Source: Olivibacter sp. SDN3
GTDB taxonomy: Bacteria > Bacteroidota > Bacteroidia > Sphingobacteriales > Sphingobacteriaceae
Reading direction: 5' to 3'
Assembly: GCF_014334135.1 (NCBI RefSeq)
Contig: NZ_CP060497.1
Span: 1,612,001 to 1,676,000, forward strand
DNA length: 64,000 nt
The notes under the pieces were generated by a model that saw nothing but the letters and a program-made list of their open reading frames with translations, ran no database searches and had not been told where the DNA came from. Shown in pieces: positions 43,015-51,067 of the stretch; within the stretch, counting starts at the first letter, position 1, and the number at the start of each line of letters is the position of its first letter. Both the position numbers and the translations under genes were made by a program.

Positions 43015-43713
43015 ATGAGATTTGTGGAGCTTTTTCTGGTTGTACTTTTTGGTATACTATCAACATTTTTCTGGTGTTCGGGACAAGAGCAGCTTGGAGC
43101 AAAATACGGAGTCCGGGCGGTCTCGACCGTTGAGGACTATAAGAGAACCTGTCAGCAAGACACGAATCAGTGTTTAGTAGCCCTAAAAGACATTATCCCG
43201 GAAGTGGTGCTGGATATAAAGTATGCCAGTGAGCAAAATTTCATGAAGAAAAAAATGTATTCACGGGCAGGCGCTTACTTACGTCTTCCTGCGGCACGTG
43301 CGTTGCGAGCTGTTCAGCAAGAGTTAAATGCACGAGGATTGGGACTGAAAGTATTTGATGCTTATAGGCCATATCGTGTAACAGTAGCCTTTTACGAACA
43401 AACAAAAGACACGGTTTATGTCGCTTCTCCACGGAAAGGCTCACGGCATAACCGAGGATGTGCAGTGGACCTTACCTTAATAGACTTGAAAAGCGGTTCT
43501 GAATTGGCCATGCCTACTTCTTTTGATGCGTTTACACCACAGGCACATGCCGATTACCCAGATTTGCCAAAAGAAATACGCGAAAACCGTGCCTTGTTAA
43601 AGGCAGTTATGACCAAACACGGTTTTCGGGTGTATCCAGAAGAATGGTGGCATTTTGACTATAAAAACTGGTCGGATTTTGAGCTCCTGGACATCGCTTT
43701 TGATGACCTTTAA
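43015..43713 (+). CDS. VanX/DdpX-like D-Ala-D-Ala dipeptidase (peptidase M15D)
   Basis: 232 residues with an N-terminal membrane/signal segment (MRFVELFLVVLFGILSTFFWCSG), so exported. The zinc site is SRHNRGCAVDLTL (His ~143, Asp ~150) and EEWWHFDY (Glu ~208 catalytic, His ~211); LKVFDAYRPYRV supplies the catalytic Arg. VanX-type enzymes cleave D-Ala-D-Ala; exported housekeeping versions act in wall turnover rather than vancomycin resistance, and no vanHA genes are near. Convergent with the MATE gene. Confidence 0.9.
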   Translation: MRFVELFLVVLFGILSTFFWCSGQEQLGAKYGVRAVSTVEDYKRTCQQDTNQCLVALKDIIPEVVLDIKYASEQNFMKKKMYSRAGAYLRLPAARALRAVQQELNARGLGLKVFDAYRPYRVTVAFYEQTKDTVYVASPRKGSRHNRGCAVDLTLIDLKSGSELAMPTSFDAFTPQAHADYPDLPKEIRENRALLKAVMTKHGFRVYPEEWWHFDYKNWSDFELLDIAFDDL

Positions 43714-43722
43714 CCACTTAGA

Positions 43723-45075
43723 TTATTGTGCGATTTTTATGTTTCGCTTTAATCGAAGAAACCTAATGGTTAGGAACACCGAAACTAAACCGAGTCCAAT
43801 AATAAGGCCCGTCCAAATGCCCGGCGCACGCATGTCAAAATGGAATGCGAGAATATAGCCAACAGGTAAGCCTATTACCCAATAAGCAACACCTACCAGC
43901 AGTGTAGGTATTTTTACGTCCTTAGCACCACGGAGCAAACCTACGCCCACCGCCTGCGTAGCGTCCGAAATTTGGAAAATTGCGGCAAAAATCAGCAAAT
44001 ATGAAGCTAAGGCGACCACGGCCGTATTATCGTTAAATAATCGGGGCAGATGGCCGTTGAAAAAGATAAATACCAGAAAGCAGAGCACCCCGTATATGAG
44101 AGCGGTAATCATGCTGCTTTTTCCGATTGCCAAAATTTTATACCAGTCATGACGTCCGTATGCGTTGCTTACACGGATAGCGCCCCCCTGAGCTAAACCC
44201 ATGGATACCATAAAGGTGAATGCGGCACAGTTCATGGCTATTTGATGTGCTGCTTGCTCTATAGCACCTATGGTGCCTACGAGTATGGCAGAAACGGCAA
44301 ATACACCTACTTCCATTCCTGCTTGTAAACTGCTGGGAATACCTATTCTTAAAAGTTCACGGATGGTTTGCCAACTGAACTTCCAATGGTTACGTCTCGC
44401 CATCACATATCTGCGGAATGTTTTATGGTTAAAAACTAGGTAGGCTAACACGACAAACATCAATGTCCGGGTAATCAGGGTGCCCCATGCTGCACCCACC
44501 AACTCCATACGAGGAAAACCCCAGTTTCCAAAAATGAGCAACCAGTTGAGAAAAGCATTCACCGGAAGAGCAACCAAAGAAAGCGTCATGGCTGTCCGAG
44601 TGTATTCTAAGCCATCGGTGAATTGCTTTAATGTCATAAATAAAAGCATCGGGATAAGCGAAAGGCTTATTATCCTTAAAAATGGTACGGCCATCACCGC
44701 AACTTCTGGATCTTGTTTTAGATGAAAAAGGATGTCTTTGCCAAGCTCTAGTCCGACGACGATTATGAGGGCAGTAAAGGCGCATAATAAAAAGCCATTA
44801 TATAAATAGTGTGAAACACGCTGCGCATCATTGCGACCATGTGCCATGGCTACCAATTGGGAAACAGACATGGTCATTCCTATTCCCAATACAAAGGGAA
44901 TATTAACAACGCTCATTACCAATGCAGCGGCGGCCAGCTGTTTATAACTTACGGCGCCTACCATAGCGGTATCTATCAGACTTAGCGCCATTTGTGCTAA
45001 TTCTCCGAAGATAATTGGACCGGCGAGCTTCAAAGTTTTGCCCGCTTCGTTACGTAGCAATCCTAATCCGTGCAT
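43723..45075 (-). CDS. MATE family efflux transporter
   Basis: 450 residues, twelve membrane helices in two MatE halves: AGPIIFGELAQMALSLIDTAMVGAVSYKQLAAAALV (first half) and RIGIPSSLQAGMEVGVFAVSAILVGTIGAIEQAAHQIAMN (second half). NorM-like Na+ or H+ coupled drug/toxin exporter; substrate not predictable. Downstream of the tRNA-Asp pair but separated by a terminator. Confidence 0.95.
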   Translation of the reverse strand: MHGLGLLRNEAGKTLKLAGPIIFGELAQMALSLIDTAMVGAVSYKQLAAAALVMSVVNIPFVLGIGMTMSVSQLVAMAHGRNDAQRVSHYLYNGFLLCAFTALIIVVGLELGKDILFHLKQDPEVAVMAVPFLRIISLSLIPMLLFMTLKQFTDGLEYTRTAMTLSLVALPVNAFLNWLLIFGNWGFPRMELVGAAWGTLITRTLMFVVLAYLVFNHKTFRRYVMARRNHWKFSWQTIRELLRIGIPSSLQAGMEVGVFAVSAILVGTIGAIEQAAHQIAMNCAAFTFMVSMGLAQGGAIRVSNAYGRHDWYKILAIGKSSMITALIYGVLCFLVFIFFNGHLPRLFNDNTAVVALASYLLIFAAIFQISDATQAVGVGLLRGAKDVKIPTLLVGVAYWVIGLPVGYILAFHFDMRAPGIWTGLIIGLGLVSVFLTIRFLRLKRNIKIAQ

Positions 45076-45269
45076 ATTAATTAATCAATAAGAATAAAAA
45101 AAGTAACAAGCTTAACTTGCGCCTGTCGCGAGGTGCAATACCAACAAGTATAAGTCCATTATACGTTGGTGCATTTTGAATGATAAACTTAGTCTAATAT
45201 AGATAGCTTTGTTTTTACCCTTTCTTCCATCAGAAAATGTCACACGTTTAGAAGAAGAAAAAATGGGAG

Positions 45270-45303
45270 AAAAAAAAATCCCTGGAACAAAAAAACCAGA
45301 GAT
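45270..45303 (-). terminator. Terminator after the tRNA-Asp pair
   Basis: On the minus strand ATCTCTGG pairs with CCAGGGAT (one wobble), followed by TTTTTTTT, 7 nt after the downstream tRNA. Confidence 0.85.
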
Positions 45304-45310
45304 TTAAAAG

Positions 45311-45384
45311 CGGTCCGGACGGGACTCGAACCCGCGACCCCATGCGTGACAGGCATGTATTCTAACCAGCTGAACTACCGGACC
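45311..45384 (-). tRNA. tRNA-Asp (anticodon GTC), downstream copy
   Basis: The acceptor stem GGTCCGG/CCGGACC, anticodon arm CATGC-CTGTCAC-GCATG with anticodon GTC, T-arm GCGGGTTCGAGTCCCGT and discriminator G all fit tRNA-Asp. CCA is not encoded. It is identical along its length to the copy at 45439-45512. Confidence 0.95.
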
Positions 45385-45438
45385 AATATTATTACGATGT
45401 TAAAAGAACGAGGAAAGCTGTATTTTGCTTTCCTTCAG

Positions 45439-45512
45439 CGGTCCGGACGGGACTCGAACCCGCGACCCCATGCGTGACAGGCATGTATTCTAACCAGCTG
45501 AACTACCGGACC
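45439..45512 (-). tRNA. tRNA-Asp (anticodon GTC), upstream copy
   Basis: Same sequence and cloverleaf as the next copy, 54 nt apart, in the same orientation and transcript. A promoter -7 box TATATTTG (45535-45542, minus) lies 22 nt upstream. Confidence 0.95.
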
Positions 45513-45534
45513 TCTTCCTCTCTTTTGAGGACTG

Positions 45535-45542
45535 CAAATATA
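45535..45542 (-). promoter_or_regulatory. Promoter -7 box of the tRNA-Asp genes
   Basis: TATATTTG matches TAnnTTTG; it continues as TTTGCAGTCCT, the same discriminator region found at the rplM promoter (42862-42877), suggesting common control of stable-RNA and ribosomal genes. Confidence 0.55.
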
Positions 45543-45581
45543 GTGCGATTTTTTAAAATTAGAATCTTTTTATTAAAAAAA

Positions 45582-46655
45582 TTATTCGAGGCCCCCTTCT
45601 TTCATTTTTTCGGCATTCTCCGCAAATTGCAGCGCGTCGATAATCTCCTGAATATCACCATCCATTACAGACGGTAAGTTGTACATAGTTAATCCTATCC
45701 TATGTTCCGTTACACGTCCTTGAGGGTAATTGTAGGTGCGAATTTTTGCTGACCGGTCGCCCGTTGATACCATCGTCTTTCGTTTTGCGGCAATATCTCC
45801 CTGTTTTTTTTGCAGTTCTAACTCATAAAGTTTGGTTCTTAACATCTCCATGGCAAGCTCACGATTTGCCAATTGCGATCGTTCCACTTGACAAACCACC
45901 ACAATACCGCTGGGTTTGTGCGTTAACTGCACCTTGGTCTCTACCTTGTTTACATTTTGGCCTCCCGCACCGCCCGATCGCGATGTCTGTAGCTCGACGT
46001 CTGCCGGGTTGATTTCTACATCTACCTCTTCCGCCTCCGGTAAAACGGCTACAGAAGCGGCAGAAGTATGTACACGACCCTGTGTTTCGGTGTCGGGAAC
46101 ACGTTGCACACGGTGTACGCCCGACTCATATTTCAATTGACCATACACGTCTTCACCACTTACTTTAAGAATGACTTCCTTATAGCCTCCGGCAGTTCCT
46201 TCTGTCACGTCCATTACTTCTACTCGCCATCCTTTCTGATCGAAATAGCGGGTATACATGCGGTAGAGGTCACCAGCAAATAAAGCTGCTTCATCGCCTC
46301 CAGTTCCTCCTCTAATCTCAAAAATGGCATTTTTGCTATCTTCTGGATCTTTTGGAATCATCATTAGTCTTACTTTCTCCTCTTTCTCTTCTTTCTGTAT
46401 AAGCAGCGCATCGAGATCTTCTTTGGCCATTTCTCTTAACTCTTGGTCTTTCTCATTGACCAAAATGTCTTTATTGGTTTCTATATTGCTGATGATGTTT
46501 TTGTAGACATGATATTCATCAACAATTTTTCCCAGGTCTTTATATTCTTTGTTAAGTTTTGCGAACCGCTTCATGTCGTTTACCGTATCCGGATTACTCA
46601 ATTCACGTTCTACTTCTTCCCAACGTAATTTTATAGCTTCTAACTTCTCTAACAT
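45582..46655 (-). CDS. prfA: Peptide chain release factor 1
   Basis: 357 residues. The GGQ catalytic motif lies in [21 protein letters not shown] (~228-248) and the stop-codon reading region contains the RF1-type P-D-T in [16 protein letters not shown]. No programmed frameshift (that is an RF2 feature). It terminates translation at UAA and UAG. The gene is headed by the promoter-bearing repeat at 46710-46830. Confidence 0.97.
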   Translation of the reverse strand: MLEKLEAIKLRWEEVERELSNPDTVNDMKRFAKLNKEYKDLGKIVDEYHVYKNIISNIETNKDILVNEKDQELREMAKEDLDALLIQKEEKEEKVRLMMIPKDPEDSKNAIFEIRGGTGGDEAALFAGDLYRMYTRYFDQKGWRVEVMDVTEGTAGGYKEVILKVSGEDVYGQLKYESGVHRVQRVPDTETQGRVHTSAASVAVLPEAEEVDVEINPADVELQTSRSGGAGGQNVNKVETKVQLTHKPSGIVVVCQVERSQLANRELAMEMLRTKLYELELQKKQGDIAAKRKTMVSTGDRSAKIRTYNYPQGRVTEHRIGLTMYNLPSVMDGDIQEIIDALQFAENAEKMKEGGLE

Positions 46656-46709
46656 AGTGGTATGATTTGCACTTGATGCCTAAACACTAAAATGTTTGGC
46701 AAAATTTCA

Positions 46710-46830
46710 CAAACTTAGATAAAATGCCCTTTATATGCAAAATACGAAAACAGCATATAAAAGCAATTTATCGATCTCTCATCTGCCAACGAGAGCTTTA
46801 TTTATAAATGAAAACTTAGATAAAATGCTT
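46710..46830 (-). repeat. Interspersed ~120-bp promoter-bearing repeat, copy 2 (upstream of prfA)
   Basis: Partner of 29744-29860. On the minus strand it holds TTTTG (46738-46742), a 20-nt spacer and TAAGTTTG (46710-46717), a full promoter 54 nt ahead of the prfA ATG, plus the TATATGC/GCATATA inverted repeat. The small hairpin differs from copy 1 (CTCTC/GAGAG at 46776-46780/46791-46795 instead of CTCATC/GATGAG). The outer AAACTTAGATAAA direct repeats are kept. Confidence 0.75.
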
Positions 46831-46860
46831 TTTTTTCACAATCGTTCGCCAATTGTACCA

Positions 46861-46945
46861 GGGATTTTAAGCATTTCGGATACGCCACGCAAGTGAAACG
46901 CTCGCGCTGCCCACGCACAAGCTTGCTTATGCGTATCCAAAAGTC
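46861..46945. repeat. Inverted-repeat element, family B copy 1
   Basis: GGATACGC (46878-46885) pairs with GCGTATCC (46931-46938), and GCAAG (46889-46893) with CTTGC (46922-46926); GGGA.TTTT and AAAAGTCCC form an outer stem. The block TTTTAAGCATTTCGGATACG from 46865 recurs, inverted and with one mismatch, at 60290-60310. It lies between lpxH and prfA, about 75 nt past the lpxH stop, so it may end lpxH transcription; 46946-47020 shows nothing further. Confidence 0.6.
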
Positions 46946-47020
46946 CCGGAGACCCTAATAGGTTTTGAGTCTGTCGGCAGACACGGCCTAGAAGACGGCA
47001 TCCATGCTTAACTCCGTAAC

Positions 47021-47770
47021 TTAGTCTTCGAATGCCTTCACTGACACGGTATTACCATCAAAAACGGCGTAGGTATTGTAATTTACCCATTCGCCTAGGT
47101 TGATATACCTGCTGTTACTTCCTAGATCAATGTCAAGAGGCAAATGCCGATGTCCGAAGATAAGGTAATCGAAATATTCTTTTTGAAGCAGTTCTTTGGA
47201 ATATATCACCAGCCATTCTTGCTCGACCTTTTTTCGCCATTCTTTTTTACCACCGCTTATCCGGCTGTTATGCGACCATCGCAAGGCTATTCCAATGCCT
47301 AAGTTGGGGTGTATACGGGCAAACAGCCATTGGCAGAACTTGCTTCTAAAAAACTTTTTTAAGAATTTGTACTTCGTATCCCCTGGCCCCAGCCCATCTC
47401 CATGGTGTAGGTAAAATTTTTTGCCATTGCGCTCAATAATCAGCTCGTCCGAAATAATGGTTGCCCCAAGCTCGTCTTCAAGATATCCAAACATCCACAT
47501 GTCGTGATTACCTTTGAAAAAGGTTATTTTGACTCCAGCATCTGAGAGTTCTGCTAATTTGCCTAAAAAGCGGACAAAACCTTTCGGTACAGCCGTAGCG
47601 TATTCGAACCAAAAATCAAAAATATCGCCCATTAGATAAAGTTCCGCTGCATCGTGTTTAATGGAATCTAACCAGCGTACCAATCGGGCCTCACGGGCTC
47701 TGCTCTTTTCGTAGGTAGGTACTCCCAAGTGGAAGTCGGACGCAAAGTAAATTTTCTTTTGATCAGCCAT
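47021..47770 (-). CDS. lpxH: UDP-2,3-diacylglucosamine diphosphatase
   Basis: 249 residues, calcineurin-like metallophosphoesterase with SDFHLG (11-16), GDIFDFWFEY (~48-57), KGNHDMW (~82-88) and HHGDGL. The DFWFEY segment and the RHPNxG-like region (ARIHPNLGIGIALRW) are typical of LpxH. It hydrolyses UDP-2,3-diacylglucosamine to lipid X in lipid A synthesis. It lies downstream of the GH2 gene (97-nt gap). Confidence 0.92.
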   Translation of the reverse strand: MADQKKIYFASDFHLGVPTYEKSRAREARLVRWLDSIKHDAAELYLMGDIFDFWFEYATAVPKGFVRFLGKLAELSDAGVKITFFKGNHDMWMFGYLEDELGATIISDELIIERNGKKFYLHHGDGLGPGDTKYKFLKKFFRSKFCQWLFARIHPNLGIGIALRWSHNSRISGGKKEWRKKVEQEWLVIYSKELLQKEYFDYLIFGHRHLPLDIDLGSNSRYINLGEWVNYNTYAVFDGNTVSVKAFED

Positions 47771-47867
47771 TGATGCGAAAGTAAAAAAAAAGACGATTTA
47801 ATTAGCACCTGTTTAAATTTATATCGAGGGAAAATAAGCAGACCGCTAGACGAATTAACGGCGACGC

Positions 47868-50537
47868 TTAACTTATCGGTATATATATTGTATCCACGTT
47901 CCACCCTTCCACGGCTACAGACATTGCAGAATCAATCTTTTCTTTTGGGCAGCTGATTTTGATGGTTTTGCTGCCCCCGGGAGGGATAGATACATAATTG
48001 TCGTCATAAAACGTCGGTAATATTCGTTGTTTTTGTCCCTGATCCACCAATGAGATCCTATTAAAAAAAGCTACAGGGTTTTCTGGTGAGTTATGTAATG
48101 TCACTTCATATTCGCCAGGCATTTTCGTTTGTACCTGTACATCCAACGGCACCTTCTTTAATTGTTGCAAGCCACTATATTGGCCATCCTCGTTGGGAAG
48201 CCAATAAAAGTTATCACTTAATAGCTCCTTGTTTGCAGAAAGTAATTGCACATTTAGAAACAGTCCTTCCTGAAGACCAATTTTTTGGAGTTGCTGTTTC
48301 AATGGGAGAATTTTTTTGACTGATGAAGGCTCCATATAAATGAACACTTGGTTAAGTGGGTGAACTTCGCCTTCCATATCATAGGCTTTAACAGACAACA
48401 TCACATTGTTCTTGCTCTCCAAAAGGTTGTTGGCAACCATAATAAAGCCGTCAACCGGATCGTACATCACGTGTAGGGGTTCGCTACCTTTACGTAATCC
48501 ATAGAGACCGGCATTGGGATCAAGGTAATAATCGTATAGTTGCCCGCGCATGGAAGTCCAGGGGTTTTGGGTTTTCCATATAATTGTTCCGGTATACCAC
48601 TCCCACATATGTGAAGAAAAGCCCTCAATTAAACCCCGATATTGATTATAGTTCACTAATTGTGCCTTTTTAGCAAAATCTTCCACATCGGTCACCGTGC
48701 CGTAAGGTGCGATGTGTTTACCGTATCCGATGTAGGTATGGTACTTCCAAACACTATCGACTTCCTCTGATGATGTGCCAAGCGTTTCGTCATGCGTGTA
48801 GATGGGTGCAACTAAATTTTTCTTGGGAAGGAATCGTTCCAGCGATTCCATATCACCAATACCAACAGACCCTACTTCAGAATTGAATGGCCAGGTGCGG
48901 TCTGCCCAGAATGTTTCTATATCTTGAATACCATATGGTCCATCGCCGTTACCACCAATGAAATTATAAGACATTTCATCCGAATTGGAATAATCTATGA
49001 ACCAGCGTGTCCCGTCAAGCTGCGGCATAATGGAGTCTTTCAGCGCAACTAAAATATCGTCTGGAGGAGTGATTTCATTGCCTCCGCACCAAATGGCCAG
49101 TGAGGGGTGGTTTCGGATCATTTTGATCATATCTGCGGCTGAAGCCAGGAAAAGCGAATGGTCGTCAGGGTACTGCCTTCTCGTCCACTGATCGTCCAGT
49201 TTTTTTGGATCCTCCCACCGGCCATTACAGTCTCCAGACATCCAGAAGTCTTGTATAACAAGCAGTCCATAACGATCGCAAGCTTCATAAAATTCCGGTC
49301 GTTCCGTAAGTGCTCCTCCCCAAACCCTAATTAGGTTGAGATTCATGTCGCGGTGAAAGCGTATCTCGGCATCGTAGCGCTCTTTAGAAAAACGCAGCAT
49401 CGCATCCGATACGATCCAGTTACCACCTTTGATAAATATTTTTTGGCCGTTGACTGCAATTTCCTTACTTCTAGTGGTCGGGTTCCAATAGGTCTGGATT
49501 TCGCGTACACCAAAAGCTATTTGCTGTTGATCGCTTATTTCCTTATTGGTTAAAAATTCCAAGCTCGATGTGTACAAATGCTGATCGCCATAATTTGCGG
49601 GCCACCACAGTTTAGGATTTTTTAGGATGTGATCGGGGAAAGCAACGTCTATGGTGCCTTTCGGGCCGATGGTCACCTCCTTACTGATTTTTTCCCCTGC
49701 AACAGAGAATTGCAAAGTTCCACTTACCGATCTACTAGTAGCATTTTGTAAGGTGGTGGAGACTTTAATTGTGGCGGGAGCCTGATCTCCCGATGTTTTT
49801 CTTTTCCCAGGAAGTAGGGTGACGATATGTGGATCTTTTATGGCTATTGGGCCTGTTTTCTCTATAAAAACCTTATCCCATATGCCTGTATTGCGATCTC
49901 TAATAGGCTGTATCCAATCCCATCCCGCGGTATATTGAAGCCCAACATTTTTTGCAATGGTGCCATCACCTCCCTGTCCGCCATTGGGGTTTCCTACTAC
50001 GTCGGGCGGAAATACCAGCACAGCGAGTCTGTTTTTGCCATCTTTGGATAAATAGTCAGTAATATTAAATGATTGACGAAGGTACATTCCCTTGACGGTC
50101 GTTGGATTGACCTTATTCCCGTTTAAGAATATTTCACAGCTATAATTGATCCCACGGAAGTTTAACCACACCTGTTGATCTCCGCTAACAACCTTCTCGT
50201 CAAAATCATTGACAAACCAGTAGGTATAATGATCTTTTCCAATAGCATAAATATCCGGAATTTTTTCGTTGTTCATGCCGAAAAAAGGATCAGGAATTTC
50301 ACCATTTTCGAGCATTGTTGTCAATATTGTTCCAGGGACGACGGCGGGTTTCCAGTTGTGGATAGGATGGTTTATAACAGAAAGGTTTTCTCCTACGTCT
50401 TTAACCAATTTGTAATTCAGGCACTTCCAATTGTTATTCAACTCATATGATTCTTGTGCAAATAAGTGCAAAGTGCTTAATAAAAGGCTGAAAAAAGCTA
50501 AATAGAAACGTTTCTTTTGAACGGAAAAAGTATGCAT
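47868..50537 (-). CDS. GH2 family exo-glycosidase (beta-mannosidase / exo-glucosaminidase-like)
   Basis: 889 residues from the ATG at 50537, where a signal peptide starts (MHTFSVQKKRFYLAFFSLLLSTLHLFAQ); the frame is open 29 codons upstream. Domains: galactose-binding sandwich (~30-210), immunoglobulin-like domain, TIM barrel with the acid/base in LAIWCGGNEITPP (~470) and the nucleophile Glu candidate in WPFNSEVGSVG (~540), and C-terminal beta-sandwiches. The architecture is that of mannosylglycoprotein endo-beta-mannosidase and exo-beta-D-glucosaminidase relatives. Exact sugar unclear. It stands outside any SusCD locus. Confidence 0.88.
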   Translation of the reverse strand: MHTFSVQKKRFYLAFFSLLLSTLHLFAQESYELNNNWKCLNYKLVKDVGENLSVINHPIHNWKPAVVPGTILTTMLENGEIPDPFFGMNNEKIPDIYAIGKDHYTYWFVNDFDEKVVSGDQQVWLNFRGINYSCEIFLNGNKVNPTTVKGMYLRQSFNITDYLSKDGKNRLAVLVFPPDVVGNPNGGQGGDGTIAKNVGLQYTAGWDWIQPIRDRNTGIWDKVFIEKTGPIAIKDPHIVTLLPGKRKTSGDQAPATIKVSTTLQNATSRSVSGTLQFSVAGEKISKEVTIGPKGTIDVAFPDHILKNPKLWWPANYGDQHLYTSSLEFLTNKEISDQQQIAFGVREIQTYWNPTTRSKEIAVNGQKIFIKGGNWIVSDAMLRFSKERYDAEIRFHRDMNLNLIRVWGGALTERPEFYEACDRYGLLVIQDFWMSGDCNGRWEDPKKLDDQWTRRQYPDDHSLFLASAADMIKMIRNHPSLAIWCGGNEITPPDDILVALKDSIMPQLDGTRWFIDYSNSDEMSYNFIGGNGDGPYGIQDIETFWADRTWPFNSEVGSVGIGDMESLERFLPKKNLVAPIYTHDETLGTSSEEVDSVWKYHTYIGYGKHIAPYGTVTDVEDFAKKAQLVNYNQYRGLIEGFSSHMWEWYTGTIIWKTQNPWTSMRGQLYDYYLDPNAGLYGLRKGSEPLHVMYDPVDGFIMVANNLLESKNNVMLSVKAYDMEGEVHPLNQVFIYMEPSSVKKILPLKQQLQKIGLQEGLFLNVQLLSANKELLSDNFYWLPNEDGQYSGLQQLKKVPLDVQVQTKMPGEYEVTLHNSPENPVAFFNRISLVDQGQKQRILPTFYDDNYVSIPPGGSKTIKISCPKEKIDSAMSVAVEGWNVDTIYIPIS

Positions 50538-51067
50538 GCCGCAACGATTGATTATTTGTTGACCTGATTTAACCAAGATCAGCATTAGCTCATTACCTAC
50601 AATGAAATACCCCTTTACATCCATGTCAATACCTCAACCGCCAGACAGCCGTAAGTCCCATTAGGACTCGTGTTGTTTTCGGTGTCCATGAACTCCCTTT
50701 GGTCGGTTCGGTTTTTCATCGATATATTTTTTTAGGTGATGAAGCCTGTATAAAGCCGTCCGGCTCATAATCTTTTGAGGGCGGTAGCTTATGCAGGTTT
50801 CATGCCTGTTTTGGATCATCTCATTCGTTTGGATTCCTAACGCAGAATCTGGGTTTAAGTATTTTATGTTAAAGGTGAGGAAAAAATAAAAAAATACATA
50901 ATATTGAGTTAATTTTTACAATTATTTTAACGTAGTGTGTAAACAAAGAAAAGATAGACCAAAAAAAACTTTTACCTTTCTGCCTTCGAAAGAACACCAG
51001 CACCTCTTTTTTGTGTTTTTATTTTGTAATATTGGGCGAATATTCAGTAATCATATAATTTATTCAC
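50538..51067. other. 530-nt non-coding divergent region
   Basis: Separates the GH2 gene (minus) from the prolyl oligopeptidase (plus). I see no convincing gene, terminator or exact promoter. On the minus strand a 35-codon ORF (ATG 50768, stop 50661) gives a basic peptide without family features. The 50750-50810 part holds small hairpins (AGCC-ggac-GGCT; CAGG..CCTG). The right-hand 190 nt are very A/T-rich. Confidence 0.4.

Noticed and set aside
43015-43713. Vancomycin-resistance determinant (vanX)
   Set aside because: The protein is exported and no vanH, vanA or vanRS genes are nearby; a wall-turnover dipeptidase is the simpler reading.
46656-47020. tmRNA, RNase P RNA or other large structured RNA
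   Set aside because: None of the conserved sequence blocks of these RNAs is present; the gap is explained by two repeat elements.
50661-50768. 35-codon basic peptide ORF on the minus strand
   Set aside because: Very short, no convincing ribosome-binding site, no hydrophobic or domain features; recorded only within the non-coding region entry.
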